The notes under the pieces: generated by a model
What the model saw: the letters and a program-made list of their open reading frames with translations, nothing else
Database searches by the model: none
What the model was told of the DNA's origin: nothing
In this document: positions 30,802 to 43,039 of the stretch, one piece after another
Position numbering within the stretch: position 1 is the first letter of the stretch
Layout of the letters: each line of letters starts with the position of its first letter
From: Macrostomum hystrix
Lineage: Eukaryota > Platyhelminthes > Macrostomidae
NCBI GenBank assembly: GCA_950097015.1
Contig: CATNEN010000038.1
Location: 8,256,001-8,320,000 of the forward strand
Reading direction: 5' to 3'
DNA length: 64,000 nucleotides
Made by a program: the position numbers and the translations under genes

Positions 30802-32680
30802 AGTTGTATTTGGACGAGGCGCCGCCGCCGCTGAAGCCGCCACCGCCACCGGCAGGGCCAGTGACAGGGCTGGAGCTGTTGCAGCAACCGCCGGCTGCAC
30901 CTCCGCCACCGAAGCCGCCATCGCCGGTTGAGCAGCCCCCGACGCCGGAGCCACCCAGCCAGCCGACCGAGCGACTCAGGCCGGGACCGCCAGAGTTTGA
31001 GTAGCCAAACGACACAGCCGAGCTATTCCAGCCAGCGCCGGGACCGCCACAGGCCAAGTCTGTTGGTTCGCATGGCACCATGCCCGCAGAGCCCAGACTG
31101 CCGCCACTGCCGGTGTAACGATTTCCCGTAGGATTCGAATCCGTGCCATTCGGTCCATCGGTGCCGTGCATGCCTGAAAGAGTTGTCGTCGTCATGGGCA
31201 TGGTGCAAAGCCTGCAGCTGGTCCGTCTCGGGACACAGCGAGGTATATATATATATATGTAGTTTTAGCAGAAACAGAAACTGACTGACTACTCGTAATA
31301 TGCTCAAGCACTCACCACCCTTGTCATAGCCAACACCGCCGCCGCCTCCGGCTGCCAGGAGCAGTTGCAGACTCTCGATGCCACCGTTGCTGACGTACAC
31401 GAAGCTGCCGCCGCCGCCGCCTGCGCCCGACTGGCAGCGTGAGTTGCCGCCAGCCTGGCCCACAACAATGCTTAGTCGTGTACCGGCGGTGAGGTTGAAG
31501 CGACCAGAGGATGAGGCTCCCCTGCCACCGATTGGGCTGGAGCTTGTGCTGTTCCCACCACGGGCTCCGAAGGCCTCGATGCGGTAGCAGCAGGTAGTAT
31601 TGATGGTGACGTTCTGCACAGCTCCGAGCCTGCCAGTCCCGTAGGCTGGATTAGAACCGAGGGTGGATGGTTTAATTGCAAGTAAACTTGCATGTACGAC
31701 TACATTTTCTCTCGATCTCTCTCCGCGGCAGCCACCCCATTTTTATCGATCGTGCCGGCTGAAACACCATTATGGTAAATTGAAATGACGCCCAACCTAC
31801 CAGTTGGTATAACCTCTAAAACTTCTACTCCAGCGGATTCTGTTACTCATTGTTCTCTTCAGCGAGAAAGACATAAGAGTTTTAAAAAAGGTCTTTGATC
31901 TCTCTTTCTTTATCTTTGGCTCCCGTCTGGGCCACAATATATTTTTCTTAGCTGAGCGAGCCGGACGATGAAAAATACTCAAACCAAAAAAACCTTCACA
32001 AAAACTCATACGCGCACACAGAAAACTCTGATAACAATGCCAGTCGCGGAGTGGGGCGGACGGACAAGGGGGTAAGAAAAACCACGCACGAAACATCAAC
32101 CCCTCGCCAAACACTGGCCTACACCTCTCATCACAACACTCATTTTACACTCGGGAATAAAGTTACGTCCTGCTCAAATATAATTCTTGCATTTACAGCC
32201 GTACCGTTGATGACAACACTAATCGTAGCTCGAGTCTTCAGCTGCTGATGGATGTCGTCTGCTTTCCAGACTTCCGCCCCGCCGTGCGCTGGCGTGCTAA
32301 AATTTCTCGTCACGTGACTATCGCTCGGGCCCAGCTGGCCCAATGACTCATCGTTGATGACTAGCAGCTGGCATTGGCGGCTGGTCTCATTCACAACGGC
32401 GACAGCGCAACCTCTCACAAAGCACACCATGACACAGTGAATGTCCGAGATTAAATTTGGCTCGTTAATCAGGCTGCTGCTTACGGAGCTATCAATCAAA
32501 ATTGGGTTGTTATTCGAAACGAGTTGAAAATCACCCTTAGGACCGCCTGCAGCAGCTCCCGTCACTGAAACAGGTGCGATTGAGTGAAAAAGCCAAAAGC
32601 TTGAAACAACTGAATGCATGAACTCCGCACTTACGGGCTGTGCGAACAAGCAGCAGAGCAACAAATACCAGCAGATGCAT
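30647..32680 (-). CDS. Secreted PAN/apple-like and glycine-rich (ALK-type) protein
   Basis: Four exons, all with GT-AG borders and phase 1 joints: 32680-32635 (signal peptide MHLLVFVALLLVRTA), 32564-32205, 31645-31316 and 31173-30647. They sum to 1263 nt (420 residues) and end at TGA. Exon 2 holds a Cys-spaced domain (HCVMVCFVRGC...CQLL) like PAN/apple modules. Exons 3-4 hold a domain like the glycine-rich extracellular region of ALK/LTK receptors: CCYRIEAFGARGG, IVVGQAGG, AAGGGGGVGYDKGG, CGGPGAGW and a poly-Gly run (~17 Gly from GCC repeats at 30739-30800). No TM or kinase is seen, so it is read as secreted. A donor-like CGT|GTGAGA overlaps the stop, so a longer form is possible. Function unknown. 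Confidence 0.7.
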
Positions 32681-32772
32681 TGTTTTTGTAAGTTTAACGT
32701 TAGTTAAAGTTAAAGCTTTTCGACGAACAGGAGCAGACAGAAGCATGCATTAAAAGCCAGTGTGAGATGGCT

Positions 32773-32780
32773 TATTTATA
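32773..32780 (-). promoter_or_regulatory. TATA box of the glycine-rich protein gene
   Basis: TATAAATA on the minus strand, about 93 bp upstream of the ATG at 32680. It predicts a start near 32750 and a 70-nt 5' UTR. Confidence 0.55.
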
Positions 32781-32789
32781 CACGTAGGC

Positions 32790-33984
32790 GCCAAGCCACT
32801 CGGCAGCCAATCAAAGCGCGATCCATTGAGCCTCCTACTTTCGTATCTTAGAGACTATCTGCAACTTCCACTGGATGGTCCGATCTCTCTGCCATATCTG
32901 ATATAAATAATATTCGGCAACAACGGCCCTGTTCCCATGCAATGCCTTCCAGGCTATGCATCGGAATCACTGACATGAAATATTGAATAATCAAAATTAC
33001 TAATCATAGTTCTTTGCTTCTTTAAAAACTTTTTTCTTTTTAGCATTATACAATTGAGATGCTGTACAGGTCGAAAAAAAGAATTTTTGAACTCTTTAAA
33101 CTTAGCATTTTGCATTGCTTTTATGGCACCCAAGTCGTGACGAGAATAACTAAAGTTATACGAGTATATCGGTCTTTATCTAATTCGTGTTTCGGCGACC
33201 CTGATTAAACATGATCAAGAGAAATTAAGTTAAATTAGCTAGATTAAGGCGCCGCTACTGTACTGATGCCACGTGGAGCTCGTTAATCGTATTTGAAGGA
33301 GCTAATTATGAGCACATAATAGGGCCTTGACTTAGCTACAGGTTCATCGGGCCGAGCGGATGCAGCTAGTATAGGTGGAGAGGACCGGCCATTTTGCTGG
33401 CCCCTTGCCTTAGATTTTAGGGGATGGTGGCTACCCAAAATGCAGAGTTAATTAAGTGCAGTATTTTTGTGCGGTAAATTGTCTCTCTCTATTTGCGCTG
33501 TCTGTCTATAATAACTGCCATGGAATATTCGACAACTATACTAAACGTCTCTTAGACAATAAATTTATAATTGTCCCAAAATATAACTGAATTTTCGTTT
33601 ATAAATTGTTCGGCCTATTTATTCGGGTGTATGAATAGCGAGCGAGCGGACTAGCGCTAGCGAATCCGCTACAGCGAATCAATGTTAGCAAAGGTCGGCT
33701 TGCAGATTTTCTGCAAATATCGTGCTCTATTACTATTAGTGACCATTAAATTATGGCAAAAGCTTCAATTTAAAATTCATTTTAATTTTTCTGGCATGCT
33801 CTATACAAAATTAGTTACTTTTAATTTTGCGCCTACGCTTTCTTAATTAACGTATTAGTTAGATACAACTAGTGTTATGTATAAATAATTGTTTATTTAA
33901 ATCTTTCCAGGAAAGAAAAACAACTAAGTCCTATATTATAATATCATGTTACGTTACGTTGATTGCTGGTGTGGGTTTTTCACA
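32790..33984. other. No gene recognised
   Basis: Unique sequence between the glycine-rich gene promoter and the foldback element. Nothing supported. Confidence 0.4.
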
Positions 33985-33993
33985 CCCCAGACC
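33985..33993. repeat. Target-site duplication, left (CCCCAGACC)
   Basis: Identical to 45198-45206, directly abutting the ends of the foldback element. Confidence 0.85.
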
Positions 33994-34179
33994 ACGTATT
34001 AATTTCCCAATTGACATTCACATTCACATTCACATTCAAACAAGAGTATTGTAACTTAAAAAATAACCATTCAATTACAGCGAAACTTACAAGATCTTCT
34101 GATGCAATTAAGATAACGTTCCAAAATAAATATAATTTATTTTTATCAATGCATAAAAGAATTACTCTGCTTTGAAGTT

Positions 34180-37100
34180 TGTTCCTATCTCCGCAGTGTA
34201 TATTCTTGTACTTTCAAAAAGTAACTTCTACTGCATCAATCGCAGTGAAAATTTACAAAACCTCTGATGCAATCGAGTTGATTGGATGTGTAAAATTTCA
34301 GACTGATTCATGAAAGCGTCTGCGGGTTATTCAATGTTAAAGTGTGTTTCGTATCTCCGTAGTGTATTTTTGGGAGCCAGCTTGACATTCGCAGGCAGAC
34401 ACTTCTACTGCATCAATCGCAATGAAAATTTACAAAACCTCTGATGCAATCGAGTTGATTGGATGAGTAAAATTTCAGGCTGATTCATGAATGCGTCTGC
34501 GGGTTATTCAATGTTAAAGTGTGTTTCGTATCTCCGTAGTGTAATATTTTTGGGAGCCAGCTTGACATTCGCAGGCAGACACTTCTACTGCATCAATCGC
34601 AATGAAAATTTACAAAACCTCTGATGCAATCGAGTTGATTGGATGTGTAAAATTTCAGGCTGATTCATGAAAGCGTCTGCGGGTTATTCAATGTTAAAGT
34701 GTGTTTCGTATCTCCGTAGTGTATTTTTGGGAGCCAGCTTGACATTCGCAGGCAGACACTTCTACTGCATCAATCGCAATGAAAATTTACAAAACCTCTG
34801 ATGCAATCGAGTTGATTGGATGTGTAAAATTTCAGACTGATTCATGAAAGCGTCTGCGGGTTATTCAATGTTAAAGTGTGTTTCGTATCTCCGTAGTGTA
34901 ATATTTTTGGGAGCCAGCTTGACATTCGCAGGCAGACACTTCTACTGCATCAATCGCAATGAAAATTTACAAAACCTCTGATGCAATCGAGTTGATTGGA
35001 TGTGTAAAATTTCAGACTGATTCATGAAAGCGTCTGCGGGTTATTCAATGTTAAAGTGTGTTCGTATCTCCGTAGTGTATTTTTGGGAGCCAGCTTGACA
35101 TTCGCAGGCAGACACTTCTACTGCATCAATCGCAATGAAAATTTACAAAACCTCTGATGCAATCGAGTTGATTGGATGTGTAAAATTTCAGACTGATTCA
35201 TGAAAGCGTCTGCGGGTTATTCAATGTTAAAGTGTGTTTCGTATCTCCGTAGTGTATTTTTGGGAGCCAGCTTGACATTCGCAGGCAGACACTTCTACTG
35301 CATCAATCGCAATGAAAATTTACAAAACCTCTGATGCAATCGAGTTGATTGGATGTGTAAAATTTCAGGCTGATTCATGAAAGCGTCTGCGGGTTATTCA
35401 ATGTTAAAGTGTGTTTCGTATCTCCGTAGTGTAATATTTTTGGGAGCCAGCTTGACATTCGCAGGCAGACACTTCTACTGCATCAATCGCAATGAAAATT
35501 TACAAAACCTCTGATGCAATCGAGTTGATTGGATGTGTAAAATTTCAGACTGATTCATGAAAGCGTCTGCGGGTTATTCAATGTTAAAGTGTGTTCGTAT
35601 CTCCGTAGTGTATTTTTGGGAGCCAGCTTGACATTCGCAGGCAGACACTTCTACTGCATCAATCGCAATGAAAATTTACAAAACCTCTGATGCAATCGAG
35701 TTGATTGGATGTGTAAAATTTCAGACTGATTCATGAAAGCGTCTGCGGGTTATTCAATGTTAAAGTGTGTTTCGTATCTCCGTAGTGTATTTTTGGGAGC
35801 CAGCTTGACATTCGCAGGCAGACACTTCTACTGCATCAATCGCAATGAAAATTTACAAAACCTCTGATGCAATCGAGTTGATTGGATGAGTAAAATTTCA
35901 GGCTGATTCATGAATGCGTCTGCGGGTTATTCAATGTTAAAGTGTGTTTCGTATCTCCGTAGTGTATTTTTGGGAGCCAGCTTGACATTCGCAGGCAGAC
36001 ACTTCTACTGCCTCAATCGCAATGCAAATTTACAAAACCTCTGATGCAATCGAGTTGATTGGATGTGTAAAATTTCAGGCTGATTCATGAAAGCGTCTGC
36101 GGGTTATTCAATGTTAAAGTGTGTTCGTATCTCCGTAGTGTATTTTTGGGAGCCAGCTTGACATTCGCAGGCAGACACTTCTACTGCATCAATCGCAATG
36201 AAAATTTACAAAACCTCTGATGCAATCGAGTTGATTGGATGTGTAAAATTTCAGACTGATTCATGAAAGCGTCTGCGGGTTATTCAATGTTAAAGTGTGT
36301 TTCGTATCTCCGTAGTGTATTTTTGGGAGCCAGCTTGACATTCGCAGGCAGACACTTCTACTGCATCAATCGCAATGAAAATTTACAAAACCTCTGATGC
36401 AATCGAGTTGATTGGATGTGTAAAATTTCAGGCTGATTCATGAAAGCGTCTGCGGGTTATTCAATGTTAAAGTGTGTTTCGTATCTCCGTAGTGTATTTT
36501 TGGGAGCCAGCTTGACATTCGCAGGCAGACACTTCTACTGCCTCAATCGCAATGAAAATTTACAAAACCTCTGATGCAATCGAGTTGATTGGATGTGTAA
36601 AATTTCAGGCTGATTCATGAAAGCGTCTGCGGGTTATTCAATGTTAAAGTGTGTTTCGTATCTCCGTAGTGTAATATTTTTGGGAGCCAGCTTGACATTC
36701 GCAGGCAGACACTTCTACTGCATCAATCGCAATGAAAATTTACAAAACCTCTGATGCAATCGAGTTGATTGGATGTGTAAAATTTCAGACTGATTCATGA
36801 AAGCGTCTGCGGGTTATTCAATGTTAAAGTGTGTTCGTATCTCCGTAGTGTATTTTTGGGAGCCAGCTTGACATTCGCAGGCAGACACTTCTACTGCATC
36901 AATCGCAATGAAAATTTACAAAACCTCTGATGCAATCGAGTTGATTGGATGTGTAAAATTTCAGACTGATTCATGAAAGCGTCTGCGGGTTATTCAATGT
37001 TAAAGTGTGTTTCGTATCTCCGTAGTGTATTTTTGGGAGCCAGCTTGACATTCGCAGGCAGACACTTCTACTGCATCAATCGCAATGAAAATTTACAAAA

Positions 37101-40100
37101 CCTCTGATGCAATCGAGTTGATTGGATGAGTAAAATTTCAGGCTGATTCATGAATGCGTCTGCGGGTTATTCAATGTTAAAGTGTGTTTCGTATCTCCGT
37201 AGTGTATTTTTGGGAGCCAGCTTGACATTCGCAGGCAGACACTTCTACTGCCTCAATCGCAATGCAAATTTACAAAACCTCTGATGCAATCGAGTTGATT
37301 GGATGTGTAAAATTTCAGGCTGATTCATGAAAGCGTCTGCGGGTTATTCAATGTTAAAGTGTGTTCGTATCTCCGTAGTGTATTTTTGGGAGCCAGCTTG
37401 ACATTCGCAGGCAGACACTTCTACTGCATCAATCGCAATGAAAATTTACAAAACCTCTGATGCAATCGAGTTGATTGGATGTGTAAAATTTCAGACTGAT
37501 TCATGAAAGCGTCTGCGGGTTATTCAATGTTAAAGTGTGTTTCGTATCTCCGTAGTGTATTTTTGGGAGCCAGCTTGACATTCGCAGGCAGACACTTCTA
37601 CTGCATCAATCGCAATGAAAATTTACAAAACCTCTGATGCAATCGAGTTGATTGGATGTGTAAAATTTCAGGCTGATTCATGAAAGCGTCTGCGGGTTAT
37701 TCAATGTTAAAGTGTGTTTCGTATCTCCGTAGTGTATTTTTGGGAGCCAGCTTGACATTCGCAGGCAGACACTTCTACTGCCTCAATCGCAATGAAAATT
37801 TACAAAACCTCTGATGCAATCGAGTTGATTGGATGTGTAAAATTTCAGGCTGATTCATGAAAGCGTCTGCGGGTTATTCAATGTTAAAGTGTGTTTCGTA
37901 TCTCCGTAGTGTAATATTTTTGGGAGCCAGCTTGACATTCGCAGGCAGACACTTCTACTGCATCAATCGCAATGAAAATTTACAAAACCTCTGATGCAAT
38001 CGAGTTGATTGGATGTGTAAAATTTCAGGCTGATTCATGAAAGCGTCTGCGGGTTATTCAATGTTAAAGTGTGTTTCGTATCTCCGTAGTGTATTTTTGG
38101 GAGCCAGCTTGACATTCGCAGGCAGACACTTCTACTGCATCAATCGCAATGAAAATTTACAAAACCTCTGATGCAATCGAGTTGATTGGATGTGTAAAAT
38201 TTCAGACTGATTCATGAAAGCGTCTGCGGGTTATTCAATGTTAAAGTGTGTTTCGTATCTCCGTAGTGTATTTTTGGGAGCCAGCTTGACATTCGCAGGC
38301 AGACACTTCTACTGCATCAATCGCAATGAAAATTTACAAAACCTCTGATGCAATCGAGTTGATTGGATGTGTAAAATTTCAGGCTGATTCATGAAAGCGT
38401 CTGCGGGTTATTCAATGTTAAAGTGTGTTTCGTATCTCCGTAGTGTAATATTTTTGGGAGCCAGCTTGACATTCGCAGGCAGACACTTCTACTGCATCAA
38501 TCGCAATGAAAATTTACAAAACCTCTGATGCAATCGAGTTGATTGGATGTGTAAAATTTCAGACTGATTCATGAAAGCGTCTGCGGGTTATTCAATGTTA
38601 AAGTGTGTTCGTATCTCCGTAGTGTATTTTTGGGAGCCAGCTTGACATTCGCAGGCAGACACTTCTACTGCCTCAATCGCAATGCAAATTTACAAAACCT
38701 CTGATGCAATCGAGTTGATTGGATGTGTAAAATTTCAGGCTGATTCATGAAAGCGTCTGCGGGTTATTCAATGTTAAAGTGTGTTCGTATCTCCGTAGTG
38801 TATTTTTGGGAGCCAGCTTGACATTCGCAGGCAGACACTTCTACTGCATCAATCGCAATGCAAATTTACAAAACCTCTGATGCAATCGAGTTGATTGGAT
38901 GTGTAAAATTTCAGGCTGATTCATGAAAGCGTCTGCGGGTTATTCAATTTTAAAGTGTGTTTCGTATCTCCGTAGTGTATTTTTGGGAGCCAGCTTGACA
39001 TTCGCAGGCAGACACTTCTACTGCCTCAATCGCAATGAAAATTTACAAAACCTCTGATGCAATCGAGTTGATTGGATGTGTAAAATTTCAGACTGATTCA
39101 TGAAAGCGTCTGCGGGTTATTCAATGTTAAAGTGTGTTTCGTATCTCCGTAGTGTATTTTTGGGAGCCAGCTTGACATTCGCAGGCAGACACTTCTACTG
39201 CATCAATCGCAATGAAAATTTACAAAACCTCTGATGCAATCGAGTTGATTGGATGTGTAAAATTTCAGGCTGATTCATGAAAGCGTCTGCGGGTTATTCA
39301 ATGTTAAAGTGTGTTTCGTATCTCCGTAGTGTAATATTTTTGGGAGCCAGCTTGACATTCGCAGGCAGACACTTCTACTGCATCAATCGCAATGAAAATT
39401 TACAAAACCTCTGATGCAATCGAGTTGATTGGATGTGTAAAATTTCAGGCTGATTCATGAAAGCGTCTGCGGGTTATTCAATGTTAAAGTGTGTTTCGTA
39501 TCTCCGTAGTGTATTTTTGGGAGCCAGCTTGACATTCGCAGGCAGACACTTCTACTGCATCAATCGCAATGAAAATTTACAAAACCTCTGATGCAATCGA
39601 GTTGATTGGATGTGTAAAATTTCAGACTGATTCATGAAAGCGTCTGCGGGTTATTCAATGTTAAAGTGTGTTTCGTATCTCCGTAGTGTATTTTTGGGAG
39701 CCAGCTTGACATTCGCAGGCAGACACTTCTACTGCATCAATCGCAATGAAAATTTACAAAACCTCTGATGCAATCGAGTTGATTGGATGTGTAAAATTTC
39801 AGGCTGATTCATGAAAGCGTCTGCGGGTTATTCAATGTTAAAGTGTGTTTCGTATCTCCGTAGTGTAATATTTTTGGGAGCCAGCTTGACATTCGCAGGC
39901 AGACACTTCTACTGCATCAATCGCAATGAAAATTTACAAAACCTCTGATGCAATCGAGTTGATTGGATGTGTAAAATTTCAGGCTGATTCATGAAAGCGT
40001 CTGCGGGTTATTCAATGTTAAAGTGTGTTTCGTATCTCCGTAGTGTATTTTTGGGAGCCAGCTTGACATTCGCAGGCAGACACTTCTACTGCATCAATCG

Positions 40101-40907
40101 CAATGAAAATTTACAAAACCTCTGATGCAATCGAGTTGATTGGATGTGTAAAATTTCAGACTGATTCATGAAAGCGTCTGCGGGTTATTCAATGTTAAAG
40201 TGTGTTTCGTATCTCCGTAGTGTAATATTTTTGGGAGCCAGCTTGACATTCGCAGGCAGACACTTCTACTGCATCAATCGCAATGAAAATTTACAAAACC
40301 TCTGATGCAATCGAGTTGATTGGATGTGTAAAATTTCAGGCTGATTCATGAAAGCGTCTGCGGGTTATTCAATGTTAAAGTGTGTTTCGTATCTCCGTAG
40401 TGTAATATTTTTGGGAGCCAGCTTGACATTCGCAGGCAGACACTTCTACTGCATCAATCGCAATGAAAATTTACAAAACCTCTGATGCAATCGAGTTGAT
40501 TGGATGTGTAAAATTTCAGACTGATTCATGAAAGCGTCTGCGGGTTATTCAATGTTAAAGTGTGTTCGTATCTCCGTAGTGTATTTTTGGGAGCCAGCTT
40601 GACATTCGCAGGCAGACACTTCTACTGCCTCAATCGCAATGCAAATTTACAAAACCTCTGATGCAATCGAGTTGATTGGATGTGTAAAATTTCAGGCTGA
40701 TTCATGAAAGCGTCTGCGGGTTATTCAATGTTAAAGTGTGTTCGTATCTCCGTAGTGTATTTTTGGGAGCCAGCTTGACATTCGCAGGCAGACACTTCTA
40801 CTGCCTCAATCGCAATGCAAATTTACAAAACCTCTGATGCAATCGAGTTGATTGGATGTGTAAAATTTCAGACTGATTCATGAAAAGCGTCTGCGGGTTA
40901 TTCAATG
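34180..40907 (+). repeat. ~177-bp satellite array, left arm, about 38 copies
   Basis: Unit contains GGGAGCCAGCTTGACATTCG, TGCAATCGAGTTGATTGG and GCGTCTGCGGGTTATTCAAT. Three length classes (about 176, 177 and 180 bp) differ by TGTTTCG/TGTTCG and TATTTTT/TAATATTTTT. Marker variants (GATGAGTAAAA, CTGCCTCAATCGCAATGCAAA) recur about 1240 bp apart (35887 and 37126), so blocks of seven units have been duplicated. The outermost unit (34180-34250) is diverged. Confidence 0.97.
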
Positions 40908-41625
40908 TGTTGTGATTTAATAGTTTCTATGTACTGTATTTAATAGTTTCTATGTACTGTATTTTTCGGTGCACTTTCACAGTCGCGTTGCACTTTGAGT
41001 CGCCCCCCTGCCCCTTTCTTGCTCTGCGCCTGCCTGCCTATCAATTTCTCCCACCCCTGGCGTCTGATTGGTTGAGCTAAGACGTTGGGTACCCCCGGTT
41101 ATTGTCATCTTCCGTTCATGCCCTCTCATTGGTTCGCGGCTCGCCCAGTTGTCTTATTGACCCTGCGTGATTGGCGAGGCTGCGACTGGTTCTCTCTGTT
41201 ACTGTCTCTTACTTTCTCTCTCTACCCTGCAGCTTAGCCGTGATCGGGTATTACCCTGCTCACCCTGGGTGAGCAGGTCTTATTTATTGGCGTGCGCGCG
41301 CTCGTCCCCCTCGGACGTGACTGTTTTGTTTTGTTGAGCACCCCAACCACCGCCTACCAGACAAAATACATCAACTCAGCCAGCTCTCCCGAGCGCAAAC
41401 CCGCACTGCAAGCCTACGTAAGTGTCGTCTGCCTCTGTCTTTTCGGGTTCAGTCACTAGGACTTTGTCGCCAGGGCCTGTGCATTCGTTGCGACCTTGGT
41501 TGCCGGCTTACTGCCTGTGCGTCTAGTGCGACAGTAGGCCGACACATAGTAGGACGGAAGTGCTGAACCTCCCTGCTCGTCCTGAGCGAGAGGCGAAGCC
41601 GGCTGGCCCGTCTCGGGACACAACA
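40908..41625 (+). mobile_element. LTR of a retrotransposon (5' LTR)
   Basis: 718 bp beginning TGTTGTG and ending CACAACA (perfect short inverted ends), followed after one base by a primer-binding site. It sits inside a satellite unit, breaking it after TTATTCAATG. No matching 3' LTR is in the window. Confidence 0.75.
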
Positions 41626-41626
41626 T

Positions 41627-41644
41627 TGGTGTCGTGACCAGGAT
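41627..41644 (+). promoter_or_regulatory. tRNA primer-binding site
   Basis: TGGTGTCGTGACCAGGAT lies one base after the LTR. It starts with TGG, as required to pair with a tRNA CCA end, and resembles a tRNA-His-type PBS with a few mismatches. The tRNA assignment is tentative. Confidence 0.6.
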
Positions 41645-41789
41645 AGTTCGTGCCTGTTAGGATCCTCGACCCCATGTGTTAATTAGCTTAGGGATTCTGT
41701 TCAGGAGGGGTGTTTTCTAGGACTTTTGTCAGTGCTTTGTTGTTGCCGTGAGATTTTTTATCTTGTGATTCGAGGATTTTGTTGTCGTC

Positions 41790-42968
41790 ATGGGAGACGA
41801 ACGAGTGAATCGCCTCGTGGAGCTGATGACTGCTTCGGTGCGTCGGACCTTGCAGCAGGAGATAAATGCAGCGCAGAATGTCCAGAGGCCAGCGAAGCCG
41901 CCGAAGTATTCTAGTGGAGACAACTTTCGCCTGTGGTTGCAGAAGTTCAACGCTTATTGTGATGCTGCGCAGATTGCGGAGGCCGCTCGAAGGCCGCACC
42001 TGCTTAGCTTCTTGGATTTGAATACAGCATTTGCAGCGGTGGAGAATCTACAGCTGGGTGAGGATCTGGAATATCAGGAGTTTACGGACGCTCTGTTGGA
42101 AAGGTTTCAGCAGCACCGCACGACTGAAGATTACCGGATGGAGCTGGAGTCACGAGTGCAGAAGGAGGGCGAGACCTACGAGGCATACGCCGATGCACTG
42201 CTGGAGCTGGCGAGGAATGCCTACCCTGAAGACGAGCTGCCCGCTGAGATTGTCAACAGTTTTGCAAGGGACAGATTCAAGAAGGGCATTAAGGCTGCTG
42301 AGAGCGTCAAGGAGTACGTGATCCTTCAACAGCCTGCTACTCTCGCTGAGGCTGTGCGTTGCGTTCGACGAAAGGAGGCAGCTACTCTAGCCGCCAAGAC
42401 GTCAGGCTCGGACCAGACCTCCAGGAAGACGACATCAGGTGTGGCTGCCGTGGACACCAGAGCCGCCAGTTCAGAAGGTTTTGGAGCGCTTCAGCAGCGG
42501 ATCCGTGAGCTGGAAGACCAACTGAAGCGGCTGAGCCAGACGCCGCCTCCTCGACAGTCTGCTGCACCGTCGCCTGCTGGGTCTGCGCGTCCGCGCGGCC
42601 CGGGGCCCGGGTTGCTAGGAGACAGGGGGGCCTGCGCGTACGCCGCGACCCCTAGTCGTCTAGCAGAGCAACAGCAGAGGCAGCATGGTGCTTGCTTTCA
42701 GTGCGGAGACGTCGGCCACCTAGCGCGTGAGTGTCCTAGTCGCGTCGGAAGGATGCAGCAACCGCCACCGAGCACAGCAGCGATGACTGTTGGTCCAAGG
42801 CGTTGCTACGCGTGCAACCAGCCAGGTCATCTGGCCAAGAATTGTCGGTTGGGAAACTTTAGCAGGGCGAAAACTGATTTATTCGTTCAAAAATACTACA
42901 ATAAGACACTTAAACAACTCAACACTAAAAAATTCTCATTAAATCACACAGCCCCTCTTTTACTGTAA
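41790..42968 (+). CDS. Retrotransposon Gag with two zinc knuckles
   Basis: 392-residue open frame. A capsid-like helical region follows the N-terminus (FRLWLQKFNAYC, LLERFQQHRTTEDYR, KEGETYEAYADALLELAR), as in Ty3/Gypsy-type Gag. Two CCHC zinc knuckles follow: CFQCGDVGHLAREC and CYACNQPGHLAKNC. After about 42850 the sequence stops looking like Gag and runs into the spacer next to the inverted satellite array; the last ~40 residues are probably read-through. Protease, RT and integrase are absent. The frame is intact for about 350 codons, so the insertion is young or the frame is maintained. Confidence 0.85.
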   Translation: MGDERVNRLVELMTASVRRTLQQEINAAQNVQRPAKPPKYSSGDNFRLWLQKFNAYCDAAQIAEAARRPHLLSFLDLNTAFAAVENLQLGEDLEYQEFTDALLERFQQHRTTEDYRMELESRVQKEGETYEAYADALLELARNAYPEDELPAEIVNSFARDRFKKGIKAAESVKEYVILQQPATLAEAVRCVRRKEAATLAAKTSGSDQTSRKTTSGVAAVDTRAASSEGFGALQQRIRELEDQLKRLSQTPPPRQSAAPSPAGSARPRGPGPGLLGDRGACAYAATPSRLAEQQQRQHGACFQCGDVGHLARECPSRVGRMQQPPPSTAAMTVGPRRCYACNQPGHLAKNCRLGNFSRAKTDLFVQKYYNKTLKQLNTKKFSLNHTAPLLL

Positions 42969-43039
42969 AAAAACTACACAGGCTGATTTATAAGCCCGCG
43001 AAGATCAATTGCCTTGAATTCATTGCGAGCTGATGTCGA

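Noticed and set aside
31221-31236. CCGTCTCGGGACACA shared by the glycine-rich gene intron and the LTR end at 41606-41621
   Set aside because: A 15-bp match is about what chance gives in 64 kb, and the flanks do not match further.
34180-40907. Regular repeats that might suggest a CRISPR-like array
   Set aside because: Units are adjacent with no spacers, ~177 bp long, in a eukaryotic genome and mirrored in the opposite arm. This is a satellite array within a transposon.
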